Part shown: positions 5,389 through 5,397 of the stretch, in pieces
Position numbering within the stretch: position 1 is the first letter of the stretch
Layout: each line of letters starts with the position of its first letter
Assembly: GCA_030834835.1 (NCBI GenBank)
Contig: JAUQXD010000739.1
Span: 1-5,397 of the forward strand
Origin: Thermoflexales bacterium
Lineage (GTDB): Bacteria > Chloroflexota > Anaerolineae > Fen-1058
Direction of reading: 5' to 3'
Length of the DNA: 5,397 nt
Notes under the pieces: model-generated
What the model saw: only the letters and a program-made list of their open reading frames with translations
The model's database searches: none
What the model was told of the DNA's origin: nothing
Made by a program: the position numbers and the translations under genes

Positions 5389-5397
5389 AGAGAACTC

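Overview
The window holds one complete three-gene operon on the minus strand. It is read from about position 5213 down to a strong terminator at 56-87. GC content is moderate to high. The proline/threonine-rich tails and linkers, the operon type and the short-period intergenic repeats together suggest a Chloroflexota bacterium (Anaerolineae or Chloroflexia grade). This assignment is an inference from style, since no marker gene is present.

Layout in transcription order: (1) 5291-5397 carries a ribosome binding site and a 28-codon fragment that copies the first ~20 codons of the following ATPase gene and then runs into a stop. (2) 5117-5290 is a promoter/leader region with a good sigma70-type promoter (TTGGCA, 16 nt, TAGAAT), a small palindrome between the boxes, and a leader hairpin followed by a U-run. 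(3) 5116-4181 encodes an ABC ATPase of the GldA/CcmA type. (4) 4180-4089 is an intergenic spacer built almost wholly from heptanucleotide repeats in opposed orientation. (5) 4088-1188 encodes a 966-residue fusion of an ABC-2 (GldF-like) permease to a GldG-like extracytoplasmic protein. (6) A run of four 8-base repeats covers the end of that gene and the 18-nt gap. (7) 1169-102 encodes a membrane-anchored DUF4340 protein with a Pro/Thr-rich tail. (8) The terminator follows 15 nt after its stop codon.

The three proteins form a recognised module: a cytoplasmic ATPase, a membrane permease with a large outside domain, and an outside DUF4340 partner. It resembles the GldA-GldF-GldG system known from gliding Bacteroidetes, but such modules are widespread in non-gliders and the transported substrate is unknown. 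The coding content is therefore a known but poorly understood system. The less ordinary signals are the near-identical duplicated gene start upstream, the two kinds of short-period repeat filling both operon gaps, the internal duplication inside the GldG-like half, and the strong enrichment of the palindrome CGATCG. I see no RNA gene, CRISPR array, insertion sequence or phage gene.
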